Origin: JAAUTT01 sp963846585
Lineage (GTDB): Bacteria > Bacteroidota > Bacteroidia > Bacteroidales > JAAUTT01
Direction: 5' to 3'
Length of the DNA stretch: 64,000 nucleotides
Assembly: GCA_963846585.1 (NCBI GenBank)
Contig: CAWJWO010000001.1
Coordinates: 248,001-312,000, forward strand
Part shown: one piece after another, positions 8,216 to 17,620 of the stretch
How positions within the stretch are numbered: position 1 is the first letter of the stretch
Layout: each line of letters begins with the position of its first letter
The notes under the pieces: model-generated
Seen by the model: only the letters and a program-made list of their open reading frames with translations
Told to the model about the DNA's origin: nothing
Database searches by the model: none
Program-made: the position numbers and the translations under genes

Positions 8216-8797
8216 ATGATATCAGAATTAATACTAAAAAACAGAAGCTATCGAAGGTTTTTCCAGGATGTAAATATCCTTTCCAACGATCTTCTTGAAA
8301 TGATAAATAATGCGCGATTATCAGCTTCGGCTAAAAATAAACAGTCATTAAAATATATTATTTCAAATGAAGTAGTTACAAATGCTTTAATTTTCCCTTC
8401 CCTTATGTGGGCTGCTTATCTTCCTGACTGGAACGGACCGGAAGAAGGGGAGCGTCCATCAGCATATATTATTATGTTAAACGATACAGCAATAACTCAA
8501 AACTATTATTGTGATGATGGTATTGCAGCTCAGAGTATTTTACTAACTGCAGCAGAAAAAGGATATGGCGGATGTATCATAGCATCTGTTAACCATAAAA
8601 ATCTTCGTGAAGGTTTATCAATTGACGAATCATTTAAAATTATACAGGTAATAGCCCTGGGTAAAGCCAAAGAAGAAGTTATTATTGAGCCAATTGATGC
8701 AACAGGCAACATCAGGTACTGGCGTGATGAAAAGCAGATCCACCACGTTCCAAAAAGAAGCCTGGATGACATTATTATTAACAGTCATTTGAAATAA
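8216..8797 (+). CDS. Nitroreductase-family flavoprotein
   Basis: 193 residues. The N-terminal NRSYRRFFQD is the FMN-phosphate-binding RSxRxF motif of the nitroreductase superfamily. The C-terminal half has AAQSILLTAAEKGYGGCIIAS, the typical helix and strand that complete the FMN site, then VIALGKAKE. These enzymes are FMN-dependent and reduce nitro compounds, quinones or flavins with NAD(P)H; the physiological substrate cannot be told. It is a single gene whose start follows directly after a TATAAACC repeat array, so its leader is made largely of repeat sequence. Confidence 0.85.
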   Translation: MISELILKNRSYRRFFQDVNILSNDLLEMINNARLSASAKNKQSLKYIISNEVVTNALIFPSLMWAAYLPDWNGPEEGERPSAYIIMLNDTAITQNYYCDDGIAAQSILLTAAEKGYGGCIIASVNHKNLREGLSIDESFKIIQVIALGKAKEEVIIEPIDATGNIRYWRDEKQIHHVPKRSLDDIIINSHLK

Positions 8798-8850
8798 TAG
8801 AATCAGTTATAATAGTTGAAAAAGCGATGAGGTCTTCATACTGAACTTAC

Positions 8851-9573
8851 TCACATGGCCTTTGAATAGTTATCTTCTACCTGCTTCCAGTTTATAACAT
8901 TCCAAAAAGCTGTTATATAATCTGCACGGCGGTTCTGGTATTTTAAGTAATAAGCGTGTTCCCAAACATCCATGTTTAATATTGGGGTTCCCCGGATTGA
9001 TGAGATATCCATAAGGGGATTGTCCTGGTTTGGATAATTTATTATTTGAAGTTTGCCATCTATAACTATAAGCCATGCCCAACCTGATCCAAACTGACTG
9101 GTTCCGCATTTTGTAAATTCTTCCTTAAATTTCATAAAAGAACCAAAATCCGAATTTATCCTGTTGGCCAAATCACCTGAAGGTTCTCCTCCGGCATTAG
9201 GGGCCATTATACTAAAGTACATATTATGATTATAAAAACCACCACCCTGATTTCTTGTAGCTAAAGAGTATTTGGAAATATTCTTAAATATTTCTGTAAT
9301 ATCAGTGGTTGTAATTTTTTGTTCATCAAGTGCTGTAACAAAGTTTTTTGTATAAGCTGCATGATGCTTTGAATAATGAATTTCCATAGTTTTTGCATCA
9401 ATATAAGGCTCCAAAGAATCAAAGGAATAGGGTAATTTTATCTGAGAAAATGGAGATTGCCCATTGTCTATAGGTAATTTATTTCCACCTGTAGCCGAAA
9501 TTTTATCCGCAGAAGCAAGTAAAACACCCGCTCCAGCCAAGGTAGCTGTTCTGATGAAGGTTCGTTTATCCAT
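8851..9573 (-). CDS. sodA: Exported Fe/Mn superoxide dismutase (Mn-type residues)
   Basis: 240 residues, about 40 longer than cytoplasmic SODs because of an N-terminal export signal (MDKRTFIRTATLAGAGVLLA) lacking a true RR pair (KR), so Tat-like or Sec. Metal ligands are visible: H66 (MEIHYSKHH), H116 (FYNHNMYF), D202 and H206 (MDVWEHAYY). GGG before FYNH and Gln in PNQDNPL (183) are the pattern of manganese or cambialistic enzymes, rather than strict iron forms. It converts superoxide to peroxide and oxygen, here probably in the periplasm. Single gene; no catalase or peroxidase nearby. Confidence 0.9.
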   Translation of the reverse strand: MDKRTFIRTATLAGAGVLLASADKISATGGNKLPIDNGQSPFSQIKLPYSFDSLEPYIDAKTMEIHYSKHHAAYTKNFVTALDEQKITTTDITEIFKNISKYSLATRNQGGGFYNHNMYFSIMAPNAGGEPSGDLANRINSDFGSFMKFKEEFTKCGTSQFGSGWAWLIVIDGKLQIINYPNQDNPLMDISSIRGTPILNMDVWEHAYYLKYQNRRADYITAFWNVINWKQVEDNYSKAM

Positions 9574-9773
9574 GGTATAATTAAAAATTACTGATTACTG
9601 ATTATTGATTTCTAATTAAGAATGAAAGATGACATATAATTATTAATGACTGATTATTATAATTATAAACAAACAATAAAATAAAAAGTTCTGAATTTTA
9701 TTTAAAACAAATAACTAATTTTAATTTTTTATTTTAAATTCCAGTTTTAAAAGTTATTTAACCACAAAAGAAT

Positions 9774-9822
9774 ATGCACTATGCACTATGCACTATGCAC
9801 TAAGCACTAAGCACTAAGCACT
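9774..9822. repeat. Seven-unit heptad array directly upstream of the GT2 start codon
   Basis: Four ATGCACT units are followed by three AAGCACT units in perfect 7-nt register (9774-9822). One more degenerate heptad (ATATCCT) then leads straight to the ATG at 9830. The rest of the gap 9574-9773 is AT-rich with ATTACTGATT words after the SOD start (9586-9610) and no evident gene. The AGCACTA word recurs at 20.2, 22.1-22.4 and 28.35 kb. Confidence 0.92.
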
Positions 9823-9829
9823 ATATCCT

Positions 9830-11446
9830 ATGAAGCTTTCCGTAATTATTGTAAGTTATAATGTTAAATATTTTCTTGAACAATGTCTCTATTCAGTCGA
9901 GAAATCACTATCTGACATTGAAAGCGAAGTTATTGTTGTTGATAATAATTCTGTTGATGGTTCAGAAGCTATGGTCAGGAATAAATTTCCCTGGGTAAAA
10001 CTAATTATAAATGAACAAAATACAGGTTTCGCTAAAGCAAATAACCAGGGCTTAAAAGTTGCAGCAGGAGAATATGTTCTTTTACTTAACCCGGATACGG
10101 TCGTTGAAGAAACAACTTTCAGGCGCAGCCTTGATTTTATGGATAAGCATCCTGATGCAGGCGCTTTAGGGCCTAAAATGATAGATGGCAAAGGCCGGTA
10201 TTTACCGGAGTCAAAACGGGGGTTGCCTACACCGGAAGTTGCCTTTTATAAAGTATTTGGATTATCAGGTATTTTCCCAAAATCAAAAAGGTTTGGAAGG
10301 TATTACTTAGGTCATACCAATCCTGATAAAATACAGGAAGTTGAGGTATTAACCGGTGCATTTATGTTAATGAAGAAAAGTGTTATAATGGATGTCGGGT
10401 TTCTTGATGAAGATTTCTTTATGTATGGAGAGGATATTGATTTATCCTACAGGATACTTAAAAAAGGGTATAAAAATTTTTATTTTCCTGAAACTACAAT
10501 CATTCATTATAAGGGCGAAAGTACACGTAAAGGTAGCCTTAACTACGTGATAATTTTTTATAAAGCAATGAAAATATTTGCTGAAAAACATTTTTCCTCC
10601 AACAAGGCATGGTTTTATAATTCCATTATAAATTTAGCAATCAATTTAAGGGCTTGTTTTTCTATGGTTAAACGAATTTTCGTAAACTTTATACCAGTTA
10701 TTTTTGATGCTATAACCGGTTTTATTGGATTATACTATTTAGCGATTTGGTGGGCAATGTATCATTTTCACAATTTCAATTATTACTCTGGTTGGTACAC
10801 AAAAATAGTATTACCCGCATATATTTTAATTTGGCTATCGTCAATATTTTTTTCAGGAGGTTACAAAAAACCTTTTAATCTGTATAAAGCAATGTTTGGT
10901 ATTATTGCAGGCACTGCCTTTATTTTGGTTATATATGCTGTTTTGCCTGAATATTACCGCTTTTCGAGGATATTAATTTTATCCGGCACAATATGGATGC
11001 TGTTTTCAATATTAGTAGTAAGAATATTGTTAAGTTTTTCCGGAAATAAAGAATATCATATCATTTTTAAAAAGAAACACAGAATTGCAATTGTTGGATT
11101 TGAAGAAGAATCGCACCGGGTTGAAAATTTACTTGAACAATCATCGATTTTATTTGAGCGGATAGTATATGTTTATCCTGGCAAAGTAATTCCTACTGAA
11201 TATTATTCAGGGATTCTGTTACAACTAAATGAAATAATAAACATTTACGGAATTGATGAAGTAATTTTCTGTGCAAATGATATATCATCTGAAGAAATTA
11301 TTGAACAAATGAAACTCCTGATTAAAACCAATGTCAAATTCAAAATAGCCTCTCCCGGAAGTAAATCCGTAATTGGCAGTAATTCATCTGATTCCTCAGG
11401 AGATTTATATGTAGTTAATGTGGATTCTTTGAAAATTAGGGATTAG
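9830..11446 (+). CDS. GT2 glycosyltransferase fused to a membrane segment and a CoA_binding_3-like Rossmann domain
   Basis: 538 residues in three parts. Residues 1-280: family-2 glycosyltransferase of the rhamnosyltransferase (WbbL) type, with LSVIIVSYNVKYFLEQCL, VDNNSVDGS, NPDT (87-90) and GFLDEDFFMYGEDIDLSYR. About 285-410: four hydrophobic segments (for example FDAITGFIGLYYLAIWWAMY). From 418: a nucleotide-binding-like domain beginning RIAIVGFEEESHRVENLL with GIDEVIFCANDISSEEII. The last two parts resemble the N-terminal half of polyprenyl-phosphate sugar phosphotransferases (WbaP-like), but the catalytic sugar-transferase domain is absent. A role in making surface polysaccharide at the inner membrane is inferred. 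The stop codon TAG is the first part of an AGGGGCCAGGG repeat. Confidence 0.82.
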   Translation: MKLSVIIVSYNVKYFLEQCLYSVEKSLSDIESEVIVVDNNSVDGSEAMVRNKFPWVKLIINEQNTGFAKANNQGLKVAAGEYVLLLNPDTVVEETTFRRSLDFMDKHPDAGALGPKMIDGKGRYLPESKRGLPTPEVAFYKVFGLSGIFPKSKRFGRYYLGHTNPDKIQEVEVLTGAFMLMKKSVIMDVGFLDEDFFMYGEDIDLSYRILKKGYKNFYFPETTIIHYKGESTRKGSLNYVIIFYKAMKIFAEKHFSSNKAWFYNSIINLAINLRACFSMVKRIFVNFIPVIFDAITGFIGLYYLAIWWAMYHFHNFNYYSGWYTKIVLPAYILIWLSSIFFSGGYKKPFNLYKAMFGIIAGTAFILVIYAVLPEYYRFSRILILSGTIWMLFSILVVRILLSFSGNKEYHIIFKKKHRIAIVGFEEESHRVENLLEQSSILFERIVYVYPGKVIPTEYYSGILLQLNEIINIYGIDEVIFCANDISSEEIIEQMKLLIKTNVKFKIASPGSKSVIGSNSSDSSGDLYVVNVDSLKIRD

Positions 11447-11548
11447 GGGCCAGGGACTTGGGCCTGGGGGCTATACTACAATATTTAAATAAAATACATT
11501 ATATTTACATCTCTGAAATGTTGTTAGTTAAAAACTTCTTTTTACCAA
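11447..11548. repeat. GGGGCTAGGGACTAGGG-type words and putative leader of the PorE-like block
   Basis: 11442-11474 reads AGGGATTAGGGGCCAGGGAC and GGGCCTGGGGGC, starting within the last codons of the GT2 gene. Related words are at 36927-36965 and, inverted, at 43195-43232. Further on, TATATTTA (about 11501-11508) is a 7 of 8 match to the -7 consensus, about 40 bp before the ATG at 11549; this is weak. Confidence 0.5.
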
Positions 11549-13486
11549 ATGATTAAGATTTTATTCAGAAGGATATGGATACAATTGATATGGATGGTAG
11601 GTTGTTTGCCATGTTCATTTGGTCAATTAAACGATAATGTTAAACAACAATTGCTCGATGCAGAGTCATCTTTTCTATATGAGGAATTTAATGAAGCTCT
11701 TCCGGTTTATATGAAATTGAAGGATCGTTATCCGGATAATTATTATCTTGATTATAAAATTGGCCGCTGTTATCTTAATATTCCATTTGATAGACAAAAA
11801 TCACTTATTTATCTTAAACTGGCAAGTAATTCTGTTAAAATATCGAAAACAAATAAAGATGGCAGTTTTAAAGAAAACGAGGTTCCACTGGATGTTATTT
11901 TTTATTTAGGTGATGCATATAGAATTAATAACCAATTAGACAAATCAATAGAAAAATACCAGGAATTTAAAAACAAAGCAGATAAAAAAATATACGATTT
12001 AAAGTTAGTTGACAATCAGATTCAGGCATGCAAACGTGCTATAATTATGGAAAAAAGACCGGTTGATATAAGTATACAGAATCTTGGTAAAACTATTAAT
12101 ACAAAGTATTCGGAAATACATCCCGTTATCTCTGAAGATGAAAATATATTATTATATGCTGCTCAACTTCCGTTTTACCAGGCCGTATTTTATACAAAGA
12201 AAACTGATGGGGTATGGCAACAACCTGTGAATATAATCACTGATCTTGGAATAGACGGGGATTGTTTGCCAACCTCCATTTCTGCAGACGGCAGAGAAGC
12301 ATATTTCTATCGTTCGGACGAATTCAGGGGCGATTTATATGTTTCAAATTTTATAAATGGGAAATGGACTAAAATCCGAAAACTTAATGATAATATTAAC
12401 ACCCGTTACTGGGAATCACATGCAAGCCTTTCACATGATGGCAAAACTCTTTATTTTACAAGTAACCGGCCGGGCGGAATGGGTGGACTGGATATTTATA
12501 AAACTCAACGGACTTCAGGTGATAACTGGGGACCGGCTCAAAATTTAGGGCCGGTAATAAATTCATCCTATAATGAAGATGCCCCTTTTATCACAGCTGA
12601 TGATAAGAGACTTTATTTTAGTTCATTCGGTCATGAAACAATGGGAGGTTTTGATATATTTTACTCTGATAAGGATGCTAATGGGAATTGGACAAAACCT
12701 GTAAATATAGGCTATCCTGTTAACACAACCGGTGATGAAATGTTTTTTTGTCCGGCAAAGAATGGAACAGTAGGTTATTTTTCAGAAATTGATTCAACAG
12801 GATTTGGCAAATATGATATTGTGAGGGTCGAAATTTTTGATATAAAAAACCCGAGGTTATATAAAATATCAGGTAATATTAAAACCACAACTAACGGCAA
12901 TAATCAAAAAATATTAATGATTGTCCTGGATCAGTTAAGTAAAGATACTATCTATAATGAATTACTTACTGGTGAAGATTTTAATTTTAAAATAAAAGCC
13001 GGCAATTACGAAATATATATTTCTGCATCCGGCTACCAGTCACAAATATTGCCTTTTTCAATTACACCAGGTTCTAAAGATTTTAACAGAGTATTAAATA
13101 CCTTATTAGTTGCAGTTAACAATCAGGATAACACTGCTTCAGGAATTACTGCTGAAATGCCTGTCCTGTCGCAAAAGCAGGCAAACAACGGAAAATTAAT
13201 TGCCGGTAATGAAATAAATAAAAATTCTCCCGGCACTAATTTACCAGCAATTACAAGCAAGGTGACAAAAAATACAAAAATTAGTCAGGATCAGAACGAT
13301 ATACATACTACAATTAAAACTATTGATTCAAATAAAACTCTGACAAAAAATATTGTTTCAAAAGTTGGTTTCTGGAAATCAGTTGGAGGGATTAGTTGGG
13401 AATATTACTCAGTTCCATGCGCACTTGCAATATTTGTTATTGTTTTGGTGATTATAAAAAAAAGAAGAAATATTTATAATAAATAA
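11549..13486 (+). CDS. PorE-like TPR/PD40/CRD protein with C-terminal membrane anchor (no OmpA domain)
   Basis: 645 residues. Signal peptide 1-25 (ends CLPCSFG). TPR-like helices follow at about 28-160 (FLYEEFNEALPVYMKL, YLDYKIGRCYLN). A PD40/WD40-like propeller follows at about 170-430, with blades such as SHDGKTLYFTSNRPGGMGG and ADDKRLYFSSFG. Then a carboxypeptidase-regulatory-like beta domain (about 435-520) and a Ser/Asn/Lys-rich linker. PorE, the T9SS lipoprotein, has the same order but ends in a peptidoglycan-binding OmpA domain. Here the protein ends instead in a transmembrane helix (ALAIFVIVLVII) followed by KKRRNIYNK, which would anchor it in the inner membrane with the propeller in the periplasm. 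First of four tandem paralogs; its stop overlaps the next ATG by one base (TAATG). Confidence 0.82.
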   Translation: MIKILFRRIWIQLIWMVGCLPCSFGQLNDNVKQQLLDAESSFLYEEFNEALPVYMKLKDRYPDNYYLDYKIGRCYLNIPFDRQKSLIYLKLASNSVKISKTNKDGSFKENEVPLDVIFYLGDAYRINNQLDKSIEKYQEFKNKADKKIYDLKLVDNQIQACKRAIIMEKRPVDISIQNLGKTINTKYSEIHPVISEDENILLYAAQLPFYQAVFYTKKTDGVWQQPVNIITDLGIDGDCLPTSISADGREAYFYRSDEFRGDLYVSNFINGKWTKIRKLNDNINTRYWESHASLSHDGKTLYFTSNRPGGMGGLDIYKTQRTSGDNWGPAQNLGPVINSSYNEDAPFITADDKRLYFSSFGHETMGGFDIFYSDKDANGNWTKPVNIGYPVNTTGDEMFFCPAKNGTVGYFSEIDSTGFGKYDIVRVEIFDIKNPRLYKISGNIKTTTNGNNQKILMIVLDQLSKDTIYNELLTGEDFNFKIKAGNYEIYISASGYQSQILPFSITPGSKDFNRVLNTLLVAVNNQDNTASGITAEMPVLSQKQANNGKLIAGNEINKNSPGTNLPAITSKVTKNTKISQDQNDIHTTIKTIDSNKTLTKNIVSKVGFWKSVGGISWEYYSVPCALAIFVIVLVIIKKRRNIYNK

Positions 13487-15681
13487 TGAAAACAATTTTG
13501 AAAATGAATCTTATATTTTTTTTTACCGACAAAACAAAATATAAACAAAACCAGTTTGAATACCGGATTTTGATTACCATCTTTTTCATATTTATGTATT
13601 TTTCTGCTTTGGTTGCCCAACAAGATGCTAATTTTCTAAAATCCGTTAATGAAATTGATGAATATATGCTTTCAGGCGAATATAATGAAGCACTTCCGCT
13701 ATTATTAAATTTGGTAAAATCAGGGCATGTAAATGGAAAAATTGAATTTAATATAGGCAAGTGTTATTTGAATACACTTGATAATGAAGATTTGTCAATA
13801 CCTTATTTCCAGCAAGCTTTGAATGATATTTCATCAGATTATAAAAAGGAAATTCCAGATATGGAGCATGCCCCCCTGCAAACCTATCTATTACTTGGCG
13901 ATGCATACAGGTTAATTAATCACTATGATGATGCAAAAAGAGAATATCTTAATTATCTGTCAAAACTTTCTCCGGAAGATACTGTGTCTGTTTTGACAGT
14001 AAAGAACAGGATTTCCGAATGCCATTATGCTAAAGTATTAATGAAAAGTCCAGTTACCGCGACATATGTTAATATGGGACAATTGATTAACACAGGCCTT
14101 GCTAATTTAAATGGTTGTATATCAGGTGATGGACAAACTTTGGTATTTACCCGTAAAATGAAATTTTACGATGCAATATTTATGTGTAAACGTTTTGGAA
14201 ATGAATGGTCCAAACCTGAAGAAATTACTACCAGGCTTGGTTCTGATGGAGAGTTTATACCTACTTCATTATCTTATGACGGATCACACATGCTTCTTAA
14301 TAGTTATGGTTATCTCACAGGATATGATATTTACGAAAGCAGTGCAATTGACGGGAAATGGACGAAAGTAAAAAAACTTAATTATCAGGTAAGTACAAAT
14401 TACAACGATGTGGATGCAGTTTATGCACCTGATGGACAAACAATTTATTTTGCAAGTAACCGGGAATCAGGATTGGGAGGGTATGACATATATAAAAGTA
14501 CAAAGGATGAATTAGGTAACTGGAGTTTTGTTGAGAACCTTGGCCCTCCTGTGAATACTGCCATGGACGAACGTTCCCCTGCAATATTTGACGATGGTAA
14601 AGTATTGGTATTTAGTTCAAATGCAGAACCCAACATGGGAGGTTACGATTATTTTTATGCACTAAAAGATTCTTCTGCAGGTAAATATAAAAAAGTATTT
14701 AATGTCGGGTTTCCTGTAAACTCCTCAGGCAATGATTTAGGCATAAAGTTTGAAAATAAGCCGGGCGAAGGTATCATTGCCAAACATGATAAAAATGGAT
14801 TTACTGATTGTGACCTCTTTTTGGTTCAATTTGACAAATTTTCGAAGTTTCATTTAGTCCCGGTTAGTGGTAATGTTACAGTTAACGGTAATAGATTTGC
14901 TTTTAATAAGGAATATTTGATTTCCATTTTAGATAAAAATATTAACGACACCGTTGATGTATTAAAATTGGATGATAATGGAAATTTCAGCCTGAACTTA
15001 TATCCTGGCAATTTTTTACTTAATATAAAAGGGAAAGATATTGTACAAAATCAGGAAATTGTTGTTCCTGAAGATGTTGAAAATAATAATTTTTTAGTAA
15101 AGGCCGATCTGTTAATAAAAAACCAGCAACCTGTTGCAGAAGAAGTATTAAATAAACCGGAAACTAAAGAAGTATCAGCATTGAATGAACCGGAAACTAA
15201 GGAAACAGCAAAATTAAATGTACCGGAATCAAAAAATATAGTTGAATTGAAATTATCTGATACTTGTTATTTTACGGATATATTGTTTGAATTTGATCAA
15301 TTCAGAATTACCGAAACAGGAAATTTAAAACTTATAGGATTGATTACAAAGTTAAAGCAATGTCCTGTTAAACGAATTACAATAACAGGATATACTGATG
15401 CGCTGGGCAGGAAGGAATATAATGACCGCCTTTCCAATATGAGGGCAAAGGAAGTTAAAAGTTTTTTTCAAAATCATGGGATATCAAATGATATACTTTA
15501 TACAGAAGCCAAAGGTGCACAAAATTATATAGCTGTCAATAAAAACGATGATGGTACTGACAATCCCAAAGGGAGATCATTTAACAGAAGGGTTGAATTA
15601 ATAATAGATTCTGAATGCCCTCGTTTAATTTTTATGCATAAAAACAATGTTCCAATTGAATTAATGTTTAAAATTGATTAA
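13486..15681 (+). CDS. PorE-like TPR/PD40/CRD/OmpA protein
   Basis: 731 residues with the complete PorE-type order. The N-terminus has a hydrophobic export signal (ILITIFFIFMYFSALVA) after an unusually long polar lead of about 25 residues; a later start is possible (Met7 at 13504). TPR helices lie at about 50-190, the PD40 propeller at about 200-445 (blades SYDGSHMLLNSYG, APDGQTIYFASNRESGLGG), a CRD-like beta domain at 458-545, and a degenerate threefold repeat linker (NKPETKEVSALNEPETKE). The OmpA domain runs from about 590 (ILFEFDQFRITETGN ... TGYTDALGRKEYNDRLSNMR), with the Asp and Arg that bind diaminopimelate. It should tie an envelope complex to peptidoglycan, possibly T9SS-related. Coupled to its neighbour by TAATG. 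Confidence 0.85.
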   Translation: MKTILKMNLIFFFTDKTKYKQNQFEYRILITIFFIFMYFSALVAQQDANFLKSVNEIDEYMLSGEYNEALPLLLNLVKSGHVNGKIEFNIGKCYLNTLDNEDLSIPYFQQALNDISSDYKKEIPDMEHAPLQTYLLLGDAYRLINHYDDAKREYLNYLSKLSPEDTVSVLTVKNRISECHYAKVLMKSPVTATYVNMGQLINTGLANLNGCISGDGQTLVFTRKMKFYDAIFMCKRFGNEWSKPEEITTRLGSDGEFIPTSLSYDGSHMLLNSYGYLTGYDIYESSAIDGKWTKVKKLNYQVSTNYNDVDAVYAPDGQTIYFASNRESGLGGYDIYKSTKDELGNWSFVENLGPPVNTAMDERSPAIFDDGKVLVFSSNAEPNMGGYDYFYALKDSSAGKYKKVFNVGFPVNSSGNDLGIKFENKPGEGIIAKHDKNGFTDCDLFLVQFDKFSKFHLVPVSGNVTVNGNRFAFNKEYLISILDKNINDTVDVLKLDDNGNFSLNLYPGNFLLNIKGKDIVQNQEIVVPEDVENNNFLVKADLLIKNQQPVAEEVLNKPETKEVSALNEPETKETAKLNVPESKNIVELKLSDTCYFTDILFEFDQFRITETGNLKLIGLITKLKQCPVKRITITGYTDALGRKEYNDRLSNMRAKEVKSFFQNHGISNDILYTEAKGAQNYIAVNKNDDGTDNPKGRSFNRRVELIIDSECPRLIFMHKNNVPIELMFKID

Positions 15682-15708
15682 ATTTGCTTACAGCCTAAAA
15701 ATAACAGA

Positions 15709-17574
15709 ATGAAACATCCTTTACTTCTAATCCTGATTGTATCAATTTTTGGAATTTCAAAGGTGTATCCTCAGAATACAGCAGTGAATCTGAGAAAAGT
15801 TTTTCTTGATGCTGAATATTTTTTTATTAACGAGGAATACCAGGAAGCTTTGTATGCGTATAACACTATATATAATAAAGGATATAGTGAAAATGCAAAT
15901 ATTAATTACAGGATTGGCCAATGCTACTTAAATATTGGAGGTGCTAAACAACAAGCCATACCTTACCTTGAAAAAGCTTGTAAAAGAGTAAACAAAAGTT
16001 ATATTGAAGGTTCTTTCCATGAATCTCATGCCCCGTTTGATGCTTATTTTTTTTTAGGGAATGCATACAGAATAAATTATCAGTTCAATAATGCTATAAA
16101 AGCATATGAAAAATTTAAGGATTTAGTAGGTCCTAAAGAAAAAAAAGCAAATAGTGTGGCAAATATGGAAATTGAGGCATGTAAAAATGCTGCCGAAATG
16201 ATGAAAACTCCTGTTAACGTTGGTTTTATTAATGTTGGAAGCCCAATCAATACCTCTTCAAAAGATTTTTTTCCTGCCGTTTCATCAGATGAATCGGTTA
16301 TGGTTTATAATTCCTCACAAAAATTTTATGAAGCGGTATTTTTTAGTAAAAAAATTGACGATAAATGGACAACCCCTGTAAATATTACCCCGCAAATTCA
16401 ATCTGACGGTAATCAGTTTGTTTCATCGATTTCTTTTGATGGTACAGAACTTTATTTAAGGCAGGAAGACAATTTTCAGGCCAATATATTGGTCTCCAGG
16501 TATCAAAATGGAGTTTGGTCAAAATCAGTACCATTGAACAAGAATATTAATTCAAAATTTTGGGAAGGCAACGCTTGTGTTAGCAAAGACGGTACAACAC
16601 TTTATTTTTCAAGCAATAAAACAGGTGGATTTGGGGCAATGGATTTATATAAGTCGTCAAGGAAAAATGGAGGTGACTGGGGGCCAGCTGAAAATTTAGG
16701 GCCTGTCATTAATACTGAATTAAACGAGGACGCACCTTATATTACAGAAGATGGCCAAAGGTTATATTTTATATCTCAGGGACATTACTCAATGGGCGGG
16801 TATGATATTTTCTATTCCGATCTGGGACCTGATGGGAAATGGAAAGAACCTGTCAATTTAGGCTACCCTGTCAATACCCCGGATGATGACATGCATTTTG
16901 CCCCTATTCATAATGGTAAATCTGCATTTATATCTCTTTACTCTAAAGAGGGTTATGGTAATGAGGACATTTTTAAGGTATTGCTTGTCCCGGAAGAAAT
17001 AGAAACCGCAAAAATTCAAAATAAGGAAGAAGCAAAAGTGAAAGAAGAAGTGGTTATGAAAGTAGAACCTGCTGAAGATACTACCAAACGGATACTATTA
17101 CCTGATGTCGAAAAAGCTTTAACGGAATCCAAACCAACTGCAAGAAATGAGGAAGAATTAGTAATACATTCAATCCTGTTCGATTTTAATAGCTCATTGT
17201 TAGATGATAAGGCAAAGCGTGAATTAAACTATTTAAGCATTGTGATGCAAAACGAAGATGACCTGAAAGTTGTATTAATAGGGAATACGGATGCTAAAGG
17301 ATCAGATAATTATAACATCAGGTTATCAGGAATGAGAGCTGAAAATGCAAAAAATTATTTAATAAATAAAGGCGTAAGTCCATCCAGATTAAGTGTAAAA
17401 GCATTGGGCAAAAATAACTATATTGCGTTGAATAATAATCCGGACGGGAGTGATAACGCAGAAGGACGAAAATATAACAGAAGAGTTGATTTTAAATTGA
17501 TTGATGGGGAAGAGAAACATTTTATAATTGAAAAACCAGAGGTTCCTGATTCTTTACAATATAAACCCAAATAA
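15709..17574 (+). CDS. PorE-like TPR/PD40/OmpA protein lacking the CRD domain
   Basis: 621 residues. Signal peptide 1-21 (LIVSIFGISKVYPQ). TPR-type helices lie at about 28-165 (NINYRIGQCYLNIGG), the PD40 propeller at about 175-425 (SKDGTTLYFSSNKTGGFGAM, TEDGQRLYFISQGH), then a short Glu/Lys-rich linker instead of the CRD beta domain. The OmpA domain starts at about 480 (HSILFDFNSSLLDDKAKREL ... NTDAKGSDNYNIRLSGMRAE ... EGRKYNRRVDF). Compared with the preceding gene, the CRD is missing but peptidoglycan binding is kept. The 27-bp gap and same strand place it in the same operon. Confidence 0.86.
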   Translation: MKHPLLLILIVSIFGISKVYPQNTAVNLRKVFLDAEYFFINEEYQEALYAYNTIYNKGYSENANINYRIGQCYLNIGGAKQQAIPYLEKACKRVNKSYIEGSFHESHAPFDAYFFLGNAYRINYQFNNAIKAYEKFKDLVGPKEKKANSVANMEIEACKNAAEMMKTPVNVGFINVGSPINTSSKDFFPAVSSDESVMVYNSSQKFYEAVFFSKKIDDKWTTPVNITPQIQSDGNQFVSSISFDGTELYLRQEDNFQANILVSRYQNGVWSKSVPLNKNINSKFWEGNACVSKDGTTLYFSSNKTGGFGAMDLYKSSRKNGGDWGPAENLGPVINTELNEDAPYITEDGQRLYFISQGHYSMGGYDIFYSDLGPDGKWKEPVNLGYPVNTPDDDMHFAPIHNGKSAFISLYSKEGYGNEDIFKVLLVPEEIETAKIQNKEEAKVKEEVVMKVEPAEDTTKRILLPDVEKALTESKPTARNEEELVIHSILFDFNSSLLDDKAKRELNYLSIVMQNEDDLKVVLIGNTDAKGSDNYNIRLSGMRAENAKNYLINKGVSPSRLSVKALGKNNYIALNNNPDGSDNAEGRKYNRRVDFKLIDGEEKHFIIEKPEVPDSLQYKPK

Positions 17575-17620
17575 TATAATTAATACACTGAATTTTAATT
17601 GAGTAACTAATAACAATTAA

